The notes: a model not told the origin generated them from the sequence alone. Numbered from the stretch's first letter, positions 7,442 through 16,285 are shown. The stretch is 64,000 nt of DNA from VRUE01 sp963716245 (GCA_963716245.1 OY970300.1:1488001-1552000); one strand, 5' to 3'. A program made the numbers and translations.

Positions 7442-8400
7442 AGGCGAATCCGGCCGGCGTCGATCTCCTCGTCACCCTGTGCGTATCGCTCCACCAGCCT
7501 CGTCGCCGCGTGACTGATCTCCAGGCGCGCGTGGTCCGGGATCGGGGCGCCGGAGATGCCGACGAGGAGGTAGTGGTGGGCCCCCGCGGTGAAGGCCACC
7601 GCTGCGTGAGCGTATTCCAGCGGATCAAGCGCTTCCCCCAGGGCCCGGTCGAAATCGACCATCTCGTCCCAGCTGACCTCTTCCAGGCGGCCATTGACGA
7701 TGTCGTCGATCACACCCCTGGTCGCCGCCTCTCGGAGGCCGCGCTTGCGGCTCCACCGCCGCAGGGTGAGGGCCACGTCCCGGCAGCCGCGTACGCCTAC
7801 CTGGTAGACGGCCTCCGCCATGACATCGAGGACGTAGTCGTGACTCTCCAGGGGCGGCGTATCGCCGTTTCCCCGGAAGCGCCCGTTGATCGCCTTGCGC
7901 CGCCCTGCTTCCCGTTGCAGCCGGTGGTGGAGATCGGGCTGCTTCTGCTCCTTCTTCTGCCGGCTCTGCTGGCGATCTCCCTCGCGATCGGTCGCCCTGA
8001 GGAGGGCAACAACGCCCCTCAGGCCAACCAGGGCGGCGGGCAGGCCCGCAACGGGGGCCCAGGCCCACGGAGAGCCGGAAAGGGCCTCGATGCCCCAACC
8101 GCCGGTCGCCGGCGCGGTGAGCCCGACGACCGCGCCGGGCATGGCCACACGTCCGTACCGGGCGAGCAGCCTGGCGCCGCCGAGCACCACTCGATGGGCT
8201 TCGAGCGCAACGTTTCCGATCATGTCTCCGACGCGGAGGATCTTGGTGACGAGCTCCTTGAAGTCGCGCCAGACCCGCCGTACGTCAGATGCGAAGCCGC
8301 GGTGCGGGCCGCTCGCGCCCCCACCGCCGCCAGGTTCATCAGAGTGCTGCCCGGATCTCGCTCCGTCCTCGCGCATGTCATCTCCCTCGTCCCCATTCAT
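7438..8400 (-). CDS. Hypothetical membrane protein, first gene of a two-gene cassette
   Basis: 320 residues, not recognised. The N-terminus is Gly/Asp/Glu-rich and low in complexity (to about 35). One or two hydrophobic segments follow around 80-130, then a Lys/Arg/Gln-rich linker (DRQQSRQKKEQKQ). The C-terminal half is soluble and ends in a strand-helix unit (HHYLLVGISGAPIPDHARLEISHAATRLVE) that looks GAF-like and parallels the end of its partner. Both genes thus encode a membrane anchor plus a possible ligand-binding domain. The cassette interrupts the otherwise conserved ispG-rseP-dxr block of isoprenoid and envelope genes, which suggests an accessory insertion. Function unknown. Confidence 0.72.
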   Translation of the reverse strand: MNGDEGDDMREDGARSGQHSDEPGGGGGASGPHRGFASDVRRVWRDFKELVTKILRVGDMIGNVALEAHRVVLGGARLLARYGRVAMPGAVVGLTAPATGGWGIEALSGSPWAWAPVAGLPAALVGLRGVVALLRATDREGDRQQSRQKKEQKQPDLHHRLQREAGRRKAINGRFRGNGDTPPLESHDYVLDVMAEAVYQVGVRGCRDVALTLRRWSRKRGLREAATRGVIDDIVNGRLEEVSWDEMVDFDRALGEALDPLEYAHAAVAFTAGAHHYLLVGISGAPIPDHARLEISHAATRLVERYAQGDEEIDAGRIRL

Positions 8401-8441
8401 GACCGATCTTCGGTGCCGGTCTCGAAAGTCGCCGTTCCTAG

Positions 8442-8470
8442 GTGCTACTTCTGCATTTCCAGAGTGACAA
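8442..8470 (-). promoter_or_regulatory. Possible promoter of the two-gene membrane cassette
   Basis: On the minus strand TTGTCA (8470-8465) and TAGCAC (8447-8442) are separated by 17 bases, with the cassette start at 8400. The -10 lacks the final T, so this is a tentative call. The 140-bp gap (8401-8540) upstream of the cassette is visibly richer in A+T than its surroundings and has no other feature I could name. Confidence 0.25.
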
Positions 8471-8540
8471 CCAGTCGTAATGCAGATGTGACCATTCTGT
8501 TAACGGAACGCGAGGATCTCGTGAAAAGCCAGGGGTCGGG

Positions 8541-9632
8541 CTAGCGGACGTCGAAGCCCTCGCCGCCGAGTCGGTCGAGGTCGTTGGTCAGGCCGAGGAA
8601 GAAGAGCATGATCACGAGCACGAAGCCGACCGCGCTGGCCCGTTCGAGGGCCGCGAAGGAGACGGGCTTGCGGCGCAGCTTCTCGACCAGGCTCCAGAAG
8701 ATGTGGCCGCCGTCGAGCGGCAGGAACGGGAAGAGGTTGATCAGCCCGAGCGAGAGGCTGACCAGGGCGAGCAGCAGCAGCGAGCGTTCGAGGCCGATCT
8801 CGATCGTCTGGTTGGCGACGTCGCTGACGCCGACGATGCCCGAGACTTCCTTGCGCCGCTCCTCTTCGAAGAGCCTGGTGAAGACGGTCACGGTCCGACT
8901 GGAGACGAGCCACATCAGGTCCGCCGCGCGCTCCGCGGCGCCGCCCGGCCCGAGGTTCTCCGGTTCGCTGCCGTAGCCGAAGCCGATCCTGGTCCGCTTG
9001 ACGGCCGGGTCGTACTCGGGCCGCACCTGGATCGTCCGCAGCTGTCCCTCGCGCCGGATGGTCAGCACCGCGGGCGTCGCGGCGACGCAGCCCGCCACCT
9101 GCTTGCCCCCGCACGTGTGGGAGCCGACCTGCTCGATGAACCTTTCGAGACGATCCTCGCGGGCGAGCTGGGGGAAGCGCCTGCCGTCGATCGCGACGAT
9201 CGCGTCGCCCGGCTTCAGGTCGGCCGCCGCGGCCGGCGTTCCGGGCAGGACCTGACCGACGGTCTGGCTCGGGTCGGTGGCGCCGAGCGCGACGACGAAG
9301 AAGATCGCGAAGGCCAGGACGATGTTCACCGCCGGCCCCGCCCCGATCACGACGATCCGCTTCCAGACGGGCTGGTCGTAGTAGCCGCGCCCCTTCGCCT
9401 CGGGCGGCAGCTCCTCGTCGGGGTTCATGCCGCTGATCTTCACGAAGCCCCCCGCGGGGATCGCGCCGATCCCGTACTCGGTCTCGCCCCGCTTGATCGA
9501 GAACAGCTTCGGCGGGAAGAAGAGGAAGAAGCGCTCGACGCGCATCCCCGCCGCCTTCGCCGCGAAGAAGTGGCCGGCCTCGTGCAGGACGATCAGCGCC
9601 GAGAAGCCGAGGAAGATCAGGACCCAGTTCAT
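8541..9632 (-). CDS. rseP: Site-2 (RIP) zinc metalloprotease, RseP family
   Basis: 363 residues, M50 family. The zinc motif HEAGH is in the first membrane segment (about residues 17-21), GGFVKISGM is at about 61-69, a PDZ-like domain covers about 120-205 (GQVLPGTPAAAADLKPGDAIVAIDG), and LDGGH near residue 310 supplies the third zinc ligand. The protease cuts transmembrane anti-sigma factors and remnant signal peptides in the membrane. Its start overlaps the dxr stop by 4 bp (ATGA). The dxr-rseP pairing is common in bacteria and supports the call. Confidence 0.95.
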   Translation of the reverse strand: MNWVLIFLGFSALIVLHEAGHFFAAKAAGMRVERFFLFFPPKLFSIKRGETEYGIGAIPAGGFVKISGMNPDEELPPEAKGRGYYDQPVWKRIVVIGAGPAVNIVLAFAIFFVVALGATDPSQTVGQVLPGTPAAAADLKPGDAIVAIDGRRFPQLAREDRLERFIEQVGSHTCGGKQVAGCVAATPAVLTIRREGQLRTIQVRPEYDPAVKRTRIGFGYGSEPENLGPGGAAERAADLMWLVSSRTVTVFTRLFEEERRKEVSGIVGVSDVANQTIEIGLERSLLLLALVSLSLGLINLFPFLPLDGGHIFWSLVEKLRRKPVSFAALERASAVGFVLVIMLFFLGLTNDLDRLGGEGFDVR

Positions 9633-10780
9633 ACCCTGGCCAACCCGCCCACCTGCTCCTCGGTGCGGCGGCGCGCCTCGGCGTCGAGGGCGAACAGCTC
9701 CTCGAAGTGGGTCAGCGGCTGGGCCGGCATCTCCGCGAGCACCGCCTCGATCGCCGCCGGGATCGCCGTGAAGCCGATGCGGCCGTCGAGGAAGGCGTGG
9801 ACCGCTACCTCGTTCGCGGCGTTGAGCACGCAGGGCGCCGTCCCCCCCTCGACCGCCACCTCGCGTGCGAGGCGCAGGGCCGGGAAGACCTCCAGGTCGA
9901 CCGGCTCGAAGGTCAGGGCGCGCTCGGCGACGAGGTCGACCGGCTCAAGCGGCAGGTCGACGCTGGCGCCGCCGTGGATGGCGTAGGAGATCGCGACCCG
10001 CATGTCCTTCGGACCGATGTGGGCCAGCATGGCCCGGTCGGCAAGCTGCACCAGGCCGTGGATCAGCGACTGGGGGTGGACGACCACGTCGATCCGCTCG
10101 TACGGAGTGCCGAAGAGGTGGTGCGCCTCCATCAGCTCGAGCCCCTTGTTCATCAGCGTCGCCGAGTCGATCGTGATCTTGCCGCCCATCGCCCAGGTCG
10201 GGTGGGCGAGCGCATCCTCGACCGAGGCGCTCTCCAGGTCGGCCCGGCTGCGGCCGCGGAACGGGCCGCCGCTGGCGGTTATGACCAGGCGCTCGACCGA
10301 GCCAGGCGGCTGCCCGGCGATCAGCTGGTGCAGTGCCGTGTGCTCGGAGTCGACGGGGGTGATCACCGCGCCCGTGCCCTCCGCCAGCTGCATCACCAGC
10401 TCGCCGCCGACGACCAGGCTCTCCTTGTTGGCGAGCGCCACGTCGATCCCCTCGGTCAGCGCGACGACGGTCGGGCCGAGCCCGGCGGCGCCGACCATGC
10501 CGTTGAGGACCAGGTCCGGCTCCGAGGAGAGGATCAGCTCCCGGACCCCCTCCTCACCGGCGAGCACCCGGCCGTCCCAGGCCGAGCGCGCCCGGCCCGC
10601 CGCCTCCTCGCCCGCCAGGGCCACGGTCGGGACGCCGTGCTGCCGCGCCTGCTCCAGCAGCTGCTCCCAGCTCGAGCCGGCGGCGAGGCCGACGACCTGG
10701 AGCTCGTCGGAGGCGGCGACGATCTCCAGGGCCTGAGTGCCGATCGAGCCGGTCGACCCGAGTATCGCCAGCTTCTTCAT
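9629..10780 (-). CDS. dxr: 1-deoxy-D-xylulose-5-phosphate reductoisomerase
   Basis: 383 residues with NADPH motif GSTGSIGTQALEIV at the N-terminus, NKESLVVGGELV in the middle, and the metal and substrate segment SEHTALHQ, ASGGPFRG and MNKGLELMEAHHLFG. It turns DXP into MEP, the first committed MEP-pathway step; IspG from the same block acts later. It is 33 bp downstream of cdsA and overlaps rseP by 4 bp, so a cdsA-dxr-rseP operon is likely. Length and motifs are normal. Confidence 0.97.
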   Translation of the reverse strand: MKKLAILGSTGSIGTQALEIVAASDELQVVGLAAGSSWEQLLEQARQHGVPTVALAGEEAAGRARSAWDGRVLAGEEGVRELILSSEPDLVLNGMVGAAGLGPTVVALTEGIDVALANKESLVVGGELVMQLAEGTGAVITPVDSEHTALHQLIAGQPPGSVERLVITASGGPFRGRSRADLESASVEDALAHPTWAMGGKITIDSATLMNKGLELMEAHHLFGTPYERIDVVVHPQSLIHGLVQLADRAMLAHIGPKDMRVAISYAIHGGASVDLPLEPVDLVAERALTFEPVDLEVFPALRLAREVAVEGGTAPCVLNAANEVAVHAFLDGRIGFTAIPAAIEAVLAEMPAQPLTHFEELFALDAEARRRTEEQVGGLARV

Positions 10781-10813
10781 CGAGGACAGAGCATAGGGAC
10801 GGCCGGCGGGCGC

Positions 10814-11761
10814 TCAGTAGACGAGCTGGACGGAGAGGTAGTAGCCCACCACGATCGTGAACAGGACCGCGTCGAGGCGGTCGAGCATGCCGCCGTGGGG
10901 GCCGAAGAGGCGCCCCGTGTCCTTGCGATCGAGGTCGCGCTTGACCAGCGAGGCGAAGAGGTCGCCGATCGGGGCGACCGCCGCGACCGCCGCGCCGATC
11001 AGGAGGGCGTCGATCCCGGAGAGCCAGTCCTGGTAGAGGCCGGCGAACCAGAAGCCCATCGTGCCGATCAGGAAGCCGCCGATCAGCCCCTCGAGCGTCT
11101 TGTTCGGGGAGAGGCTCGGTGCGATCCGGTGCGATCCGAACATGCGCCCGGTGGCGTAGGCCCCGGTGTCGGCGGCGAAGGTCCCGACCAGGACGTCGAT
11201 CAGCAGCGCCGCGCCGTGGTCGGGCAGGCCGCGCAGCAGCACCGCGTGGACCAGCGGCACGCCGATCCAGACGATCGCCAGCACGGTGATGCCGAGCGAG
11301 ACGGTGACCCCCTCCCGGTGCTTGCGATCGGCGCCGAAGAAGAAGAGCAGGGGGAAGGACGCGGCGAGGGCCAGCAGGACGTTGAAGGCGGTCCCGAAGT
11401 GCGCGGCGGCGATCAGCGCGACTACGGAGACGTAGGCGGCGATCTGGATCGGGCGCATCGCGGCCGTCATCACGAAGTACTCGCGCAGGCAGACGAGGCC
11501 GAGCCCGACCAGCGCCACGGCGAACGGCAGCCCGCCGAGCACGGCGATCGCCACCGCGAAGGCGATCCAGGGGATCGCGACGACGATGCGCCGTGCGGTC
11601 TCCCCGCGCAGCGGGCTGCGGCGCCGCTCGGGACGCGGGGCCGGCTCGGGGCGCTCCTCCGCGACCGGGTCGTCCTCGAGCCCCTCGAAGAGGTCGATCG
11701 CGCGGTCGAAGTCGGCGCGCCGCGGCGAGCGCTCCTCGCCTCCCTCTCGGCCGGACTCCAT
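10814..11761 (-). CDS. cdsA: Phosphatidate cytidylyltransferase
   Basis: 315 residues. A charged N-terminal region of about 75 residues precedes about eight membrane segments. The CDS signature SLVKRDLDRKDTGRLFGPHG with MLDRLD lies near the C-terminus. It makes CDP-diacylglycerol from phosphatidate and CTP in the membrane, the donor for the phosphatidyltransferase at 2836-3480. I chose the ATG at 11761 because the frame upstream of it is only a shadow of uppS. It begins 2 bp after the uppS stop, in the usual uppS-cdsA-dxr-rseP order. Confidence 0.95.
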   Translation of the reverse strand: MESGREGGEERSPRRADFDRAIDLFEGLEDDPVAEERPEPAPRPERRRSPLRGETARRIVVAIPWIAFAVAIAVLGGLPFAVALVGLGLVCLREYFVMTAAMRPIQIAAYVSVVALIAAAHFGTAFNVLLALAASFPLLFFFGADRKHREGVTVSLGITVLAIVWIGVPLVHAVLLRGLPDHGAALLIDVLVGTFAADTGAYATGRMFGSHRIAPSLSPNKTLEGLIGGFLIGTMGFWFAGLYQDWLSGIDALLIGAAVAAVAPIGDLFASLVKRDLDRKDTGRLFGPHGGMLDRLDAVLFTIVVGYYLSVQLVY

Positions 11762-11763
11762 CG

Positions 11764-12435
11764 CTACGCCCTCCGCCCGAAGCGGCGCCGGCGTTCCTCG
11801 AACTCGCGCAGCGACTCCTCGAAGCTCTCCCGGCTGAAGTCGGGCCAGAGCTCGTCGCGGAAGACGAGCTCCGAGTAGGCGCATTGCCAGAGCAGGTAGT
11901 TGGAGAGGCGGTGCTCGCCGCTGGTCCGGATCAGCAGGTCGGGGTCGTGCATCTCGGGCGCGTAGAGGTGGCGGCGGAAGTCCTCCTCGGAGCCTCCGTC
12001 GAATTTCCGCGCGGCGTCGACGATCTCCGCCCTGCCGCCGTAGTTGAAGGCGACGAACAGCGTGATCCGCTCGTTGCCGGCGGTCTCCGCTTCGGCCCAG
12101 TCCATTTTCTGCACCAGCTCCGGCTCGAGCCCGTCGCGACGACCGACGAAGCACATCCGCACGCCTTCCTCGCGCAGCTCGGGAGTCTCCTCCTCGATCC
12201 GCTCGCCGAACATCTGCATCAGGCCTTCGACCTCCTCGGCGGGGCGCGCCCAGTTCTCGGTCGAGAAGGAGAAGACGGTCAGCTCCTCGACCCCCAGCTC
12301 GGCGGCGTCGCGCAGCCGCGCCTTGACGGTGTCGGCCCCGGCGCGGTGGCCGTCGACCACGGCCAGCTCCCGCTGCTGCGCCCATCGCCCGTTGCCGTCG
12401 GTGATGATCGCGACGTACCGCGCGGAGGTGCTCAC
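11764..12435 (-). CDS. uppS: Isoprenyl (undecaprenyl-type) diphosphate synthase
   Basis: 223 residues, cis-prenyltransferase family. The N-terminal DGNGRWA supplies the Mg-binding Asp; SFSTENWARP, FNYGGRAEIVDA, DLLIRTSGEHRLSNYLLWQ and ELWPDF are all present. The residue before the motif is Tyr instead of the usual His. The enzyme condenses isopentenyl units into the Z-polyprenyl carrier for cell-wall synthesis; the exact chain length cannot be read from sequence. It overlaps frr by 4 bp (ATGA) and precedes cdsA by 2 bp. Confidence 0.95.
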   Translation of the reverse strand: MSTSARYVAIITDGNGRWAQQRELAVVDGHRAGADTVKARLRDAAELGVEELTVFSFSTENWARPAEEVEGLMQMFGERIEEETPELREEGVRMCFVGRRDGLEPELVQKMDWAEAETAGNERITLFVAFNYGGRAEIVDAARKFDGGSEEDFRRHLYAPEMHDPDLLIRTSGEHRLSNYLLWQCAYSELVFRDELWPDFSRESFEESLREFEERRRRFGRRA

Positions 12436-12995
12436 ACCTCCAGGATCTCCTCTTCCTTCCCCTTCAAGAGAACGTCGATCTCGGCGATCGCCTCGTCGGT
12501 CTGCTTCTGCAGGGTCGTCTCGGCGCGGCGCTCGTCGTCCTCGCCGACCTCGCCCTCCTTCTTCAGCTCGCGCAGGTCGTGCATCGTGTCGCGGCGGATG
12601 TTGCGCACCGCGACGCGGCCCTCCTCGGCGACGCCGTGGACGACCTTGACCATGTCGCGGCGGCGCTCCTCGGTCAGCTCGGGCACCTGGAGGCGGATCA
12701 CATTGCCGTCGTTGCTCGGCGTGAGGCCGACGTCGGACTCCTGGATCGCTTTCTCGATCGACCCGATCAAGCCCTTGTCGAAGGGGGTGACGGTGAGCAG
12801 CCGTGCGTCGGCGGTCGCCACGTTGGCCAGCTGCTTGAGCGGCGTCGGCGAGCCGTAGTAGTCGACGACGATCCGGTCCAGAAGGTGTGGCGAGGCGCGG
12901 CCGGTCCGCACGGTGGCGAGCTCGCCGCGGCTCGATTCGACCGACTTGCCCATCCGGTCTTTCGCGTCTGCCAACAGCTCGTCGATCAGCTCCAC
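12432..12995 (-). CDS. frr: Ribosome recycling factor
   Basis: 187 residues, the standard size. ELATVRTGRASPHLLDRIVVDYYG and PLKQLANV mark domain transitions; the long three-helix bundle contains LTEERRRDMVKVV and VRNIRRD. Together with EF-G it splits the post-termination ribosome. It lies 7 bp after pyrH and overlaps uppS, in the conserved order rpsB-tsf-pyrH-frr-uppS-cdsA. Confidence 0.97.
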   Translation of the reverse strand: MELIDELLADAKDRMGKSVESSRGELATVRTGRASPHLLDRIVVDYYGSPTPLKQLANVATADARLLTVTPFDKGLIGSIEKAIQESDVGLTPSNDGNVIRLQVPELTEERRRDMVKVVHGVAEEGRVAVRNIRRDTMHDLRELKKEGEVGEDDERRAETTLQKQTDEAIAEIDVLLKGKEEEILEV

Positions 12996-13002
12996 CGGTT
13001 CC

Positions 13003-13740
13003 TCACTCCTCCGTGGGATCGCCGGAGACCAGCGTCCCCACCGTCTCGCCGCGGACGATCCTATCTATGTTGCCCTCGTCGGCCATGTTGAAGACGTAGA
13101 TCGGCAGGTCGTTGTCCATGCAGAGGGACAGGGCGGTCGAGTCCATCACCTTGAGGCCGCGCTCGATCGCCTCGCGGTGCGTGATCGTGGGGATGAACTT
13201 CGCCTCGGGGTCCAGCGCCGGGTCGGCGTCGTAGACCCCCTCCACCCCGTTCTTCGCCATCAGGATCGCGCCGGCGTGGATCTCCAGCGCGCGCAGCGCC
13301 GCCGCGGTGTCGGTGGTGAAGAACGGGTTGCCGGTCCCGGCCGCGAAGATCACGACCCGGCCCTTCTCGAGGTGGCGCATCGCGCGGCGGCGGATGTAGG
13401 GCTCGGCCACCTCCTTGACGTCGATCGCGGACATCACGCGCGTGTGCTCGCCGAGCGTCTCCAGCGCGTCCTGCAGGGTCAGCGCGTTGAGCACCGTGGC
13501 GAGCATGCCCATGTAGTCGCCCGTGGCGCGATCCATGCCCGCCGCGGCGCCCTGCAGGCCGCGGTAGATGTTGCCGGCGCCGACCACGACGGCGACCTCC
13601 ACGCCGCGGCCGCGGACCTCGGCGACCTGGCGGGCTATCCGCTGCACCTCCTCGGCGTCGGTCCCGTGGTCGCGCGGGCCCATCAGCGCCTCGCCCGAGA
13701 GCTTCAGGAGGATGCGGCTGAATTTGGGCTCGGCGTCCAT
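13003..13740 (-). CDS. pyrH: UMP kinase
   Basis: 245 residues of the amino-acid kinase fold: LLKLSGEALMG at the N-terminus, VVGAGNIYRG, ATGDYMGMLATVLNALTLQDALE and FFTTDTAAALRALE. It phosphorylates UMP to UDP. The ATG at 13740 gives the family length; longer upstream readings run into the tsf shadow. On the minus strand TAGGCT in the 56-bp gap after tsf could be a -10 about 30 bases before the start. Confidence 0.96.
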   Translation of the reverse strand: MDAEPKFSRILLKLSGEALMGPRDHGTDAEEVQRIARQVAEVRGRGVEVAVVVGAGNIYRGLQGAAAGMDRATGDYMGMLATVLNALTLQDALETLGEHTRVMSAIDVKEVAEPYIRRRAMRHLEKGRVVIFAAGTGNPFFTTDTAAALRALEIHAGAILMAKNGVEGVYDADPALDPEAKFIPTITHREAIERGLKVMDSTALSLCMDNDLPIYVFNMADEGNIDRIVRGETVGTLVSGDPTEE

Positions 13741-13796
13741 CGCGTTCGAGGCAGGCTCGCCGCAGCCTATCCGTGCCGCCCCGCTCTCGGCGGGCG

Positions 13797-14399
13797 CTAG
13801 CCGCCGACGCGGAAGTAGGCGAAGCGGGCGATCCGGACGTTCTCGCCGGTTTTCGCCGCCAGCGCCTGACGCAGCTCCTCGATCGTCTTCGAGTCGTGCT
13901 TCTCGGCGTTGACGTGCGGCTGGTCGAGCAGGGCCACTTCCTTCGCCCACTTGGCGAGCTGGCCCTCGACGATCTTCTCGACCACGTTGTCGGGTTTGCC
14001 GTCCTCGCGGGCCTTCTCCTCGAACACCCGTTTCTCCGCCTCGCGCTCCTCGGCCGGGATCTCCTCGGCGGAGACGTACTGCGGCGACGTCGCGGCGACG
14101 TGCAGCGCGACCTCGTAGGCGAACGCCTTGAAGTCCTCGTTGCGGGCGACGAAGTCGGTCTCGCACTGGACCTCGACCATCGCGCCGACCTTGTCGTTGG
14201 CGTGGATGTAGGAGGCGACGACGCCCTCGCTCGTCCCCCGCCCTTCGCGCTTCGCGGCCGACGCCTGCCCCTTGACCCGCAGGATCTCGATCGCCCGGTC
14301 GACGTCCCCGTCCGATTCCGCCAGCGCCGCTTTGCAGTCCATCATCGCCGCGCCCGTCCGATCCCGCAGAGCCTTCACATCAGCAGCCGAGACGCTCAT
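13797..14399 (-). CDS. tsf: Translation elongation factor Ts, short form
   Basis: 200 residues, about 80 shorter than the E. coli protein and close to the Thermus form. The N-terminal UBA-like part (VKALRDRTGAAMMDCKAAL) and the EF-Tu contact motif TDFVARN (about residue 80) are present; the C-terminal half is reduced. It recycles EF-Tu by nucleotide exchange. The start overlaps the rpsB stop by 4 bp (ATGA). Confidence 0.96.
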   Translation of the reverse strand: MSVSAADVKALRDRTGAAMMDCKAALAESDGDVDRAIEILRVKGQASAAKREGRGTSEGVVASYIHANDKVGAMVEVQCETDFVARNEDFKAFAYEVALHVAATSPQYVSAEEIPAEEREAEKRVFEEKAREDGKPDNVVEKIVEGQLAKWAKEVALLDQPHVNAEKHDSKTIEELRQALAAKTGENVRIARFAYFRVGG

Positions 14400-15481
14400 T
14401 TGCCCGCTCCTTTGTCAGTAGCGGCAGGAGTCTCGCTCGGTCCGGTCGGCGCCTGCTTGTCCGCCTCGGCGGCAGCCGGAGCGGCGGCGGGCTTCTGCGT
14501 CCCAGCACCAGACGCCCCTCCCGCGGGTGGCGCGGGATTGGGGTCTTCGCCCGCAGCTTGCGAGGACGAGGACCCCTGTCCCGCGACAGGACCCGCGGGC
14601 CGGGGCGCTGCTGCCTGGGGCGGAGTTGCAGCCGCAGCCGCCTGCGCTTTGGCCGCCGCCTCCGCTTCAGCCGCTTTTTTCGCAGCCTCCTCGGCTTCCT
14701 TGCGCGCTTTCTCTTCCTCCTCGCGCTTCTTGCGCTCTTCCTCCTCCTTCTTGCGGCGCTCCATCTCCTCGGCGAGGCGGCGTTCCTCCTGCACCCGCCA
14801 GGCGCCGGCGCCCTCGTCGATCGCGCTGCCGATCGTGCCGATCACCAACTGGCAGGACCGGATCGCGTCGTCGTTGCCGGGGACCACGTAGTCGATCGGG
14901 GTCGGGTCGCAGTTGCTGTCGACCAGGCCGATGATCGGGATCCGCAGGCGGACCGCCTCGCGAACGGCGATCTCCTCGGTTTTCAGGTCGGTGACGAAGA
15001 CGGCGTCCGGCAGCCGGTCCATGTCCCTGACGCCGCCGAGGTTGTACTCCAGCTTGGTCAGCTCCGCCTGCATGCCCATCCGCTCCTTGGTCGGCAGCAG
15101 GTCGAGTTTGCCCTCGTCGCGCCAGGCGGTCAGCTCGTGCAGGCGCTGGATCCGCGCCGAGATCGTGTTGAAGTTGGTCAGCAGCCCGCCCAGCCAGCGC
15201 TGGTTGACGTAGGGCATCTTGCAGCGGTCGGCCCACTCCTTGACCGGGCCGCGCGCCTGCTTCTTGGTGCCGACGAACAGCACCGTCCCGCCGCCGCTGG
15301 ACAGCTCGCCGGCGAAGCGGCGGGCGTTCTCCAGCAGCGCCTCGGTCTGGACGAGGTCGATGATGTGGATCCCGTCCAGCTCGCCGAAGATGTAGCGGCG
15401 CATGTTCGGGTTCCAGCGACGCGTCTGGTGGCCGAAGTGGACTCCGGCCTCCAGCAGCTCTTTGAGGCCCGCCTCTGGCAT
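14396..15481 (-). CDS. rpsB: 30S ribosomal protein S2 with long charged tail
   Basis: 361 residues against the usual 230-260. Residues 1 to about 228 are a normal S2 (GVHFGHQTRRWNPNM, FVGTKKQA, NQRWLGGLLTN, PDAVFVTD). From about 229 to 295 comes a Glu/Lys/Arg-rich coiled-coil-like stretch (RRKKEEEERKKREEEEK and on into Ala/Lys), then a Pro/Ala/Gly-rich low-complexity tail to 361. The ATG has a strong AAGGAG ribosome site. It is the first gene of rpsB-tsf, with a candidate promoter about 110 bp upstream. Confidence 0.96.
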   Translation of the reverse strand: MPEAGLKELLEAGVHFGHQTRRWNPNMRRYIFGELDGIHIIDLVQTEALLENARRFAGELSSGGGTVLFVGTKKQARGPVKEWADRCKMPYVNQRWLGGLLTNFNTISARIQRLHELTAWRDEGKLDLLPTKERMGMQAELTKLEYNLGGVRDMDRLPDAVFVTDLKTEEIAVREAVRLRIPIIGLVDSNCDPTPIDYVVPGNDDAIRSCQLVIGTIGSAIDEGAGAWRVQEERRLAEEMERRKKEEEERKKREEEEKARKEAEEAAKKAAEAEAAAKAQAAAAATPPQAAAPRPAGPVAGQGSSSSQAAGEDPNPAPPAGGASGAGTQKPAAAPAAAEADKQAPTGPSETPAATDKGAGK

Positions 15482-15589
15482 GGATGAATCTCCTTGGTGT
15501 TTGGGTGTAGCCCACTCGCCCTAGCCGGTAACGCGGCGGTGCCGGTCAGGACCCGGGGCGGCGCGAGGGGGGTCGGTTTGAACTGAAGG

Positions 15590-15595
15590 ATTGTA
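15590..15595 (-). promoter_or_regulatory. -10 box of the rpsB-tsf operon
   Basis: TACAAT on the minus strand, 5 of 6 to consensus, lies 15 bp after the rluD stop. No good -35 is seen. It would give a 5' leader of about 100 bases (15482-15583), a usual place for ribosomal protein feedback sites, though no recognised leader motif was found there. Confidence 0.4.
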
Positions 15596-15610
15596 GTGGC
15601 GGCCGGGCGA

Positions 15611-16285
15611 CTAGGCAGCGCGGGCGGCCTCCAACGCGGCGGCGAGGTCAGCCGGCGGCTCGGAGACGAAGCGCATCGGCTCGCCGCTGAGCGGGTGGGC
15701 GAAGGCGAGCCGGTGGGCGTGCAGGAACTGCCTTTGCAGGCCGTACTTCTCCTCGCCCCCGTAGGTCGGGTCGCCGACCAGCGGGTGGCCGATCGCGGCG
15801 AAGTGGGCACGGATCTGGTGGGTGCGGCCGGTCTCCAGACGCGCCTCGAGGTAGGTCTCGGCCGCGAGCAGCTCAAGCACCTCGAAGTGCGTCCGCGCCT
15901 GGCGCGAGGCCGCGCCCGAGACGGCCATCCGGTGCCGCTGCCGCGCCGCACGGCCGATCGGCGCGTCGATCGTCCCGGTGCGGGACGGGAGCCGGCCGCC
16001 GGCGAGGGCGAGATAGGCGCGTTCGACCTCCCGGTCGCGGACGGCCGCCTGCAGGGCGGCGTGCGCCTCATCGCTGCGGGCCACGACGAGCAGGCCGCTC
16101 GTCCCCTTGTCGAGGCGGTGGACGATGCCGGGCCGATCGGGGTCGGCGCCGCCGCCGAGGAGGTCGCCGAGGAGGTCGACCAGCGTCGCACCGCGATGCG
16201 ACGGCGCTGGATGGACCACCAGGCCGGCCGGCTTGTCGATCACCGCCAGCGCCTCGTCGGCGTGGACGACGCGCGGCTCGCTCAT
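15611..16285 (-). CDS. RluA/RluD-family pseudouridine synthase lacking the S4 domain
   Basis: 224 residues. The catalytic block HRLDKGTSGLLVVARSDEAH (about 71-90) contains the essential Asp. LETGRTHQIRAHFAAIGHPLVGDPTYGG is complete. The protein opens directly at the catalytic domain, so the N-terminal S4 RNA-binding domain of RluC/RluD is missing, as in shorter family members. It modifies uridines in rRNA or tRNA; the target is not predictable. The start overlaps the lspA stop by 4 bp, the common lspA-rluD pairing. Confidence 0.92.
   Translation of the reverse strand: MSEPRVVHADEALAVIDKPAGLVVHPAPSHRGATLVDLLGDLLGGGADPDRPGIVHRLDKGTSGLLVVARSDEAHAALQAAVRDREVERAYLALAGGRLPSRTGTIDAPIGRAARQRHRMAVSGAASRQARTHFEVLELLAAETYLEARLETGRTHQIRAHFAAIGHPLVGDPTYGGEEKYGLQRQFLHAHRLAFAHPLSGEPMRFVSEPPADLAAALEAARAA

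Noticed and set aside
9707..11878. Plus-strand open frame of over 700 codons across dxr and cdsA
   Set aside because: His/Arg/Val-rich antisense shadow with no recognisable domain.
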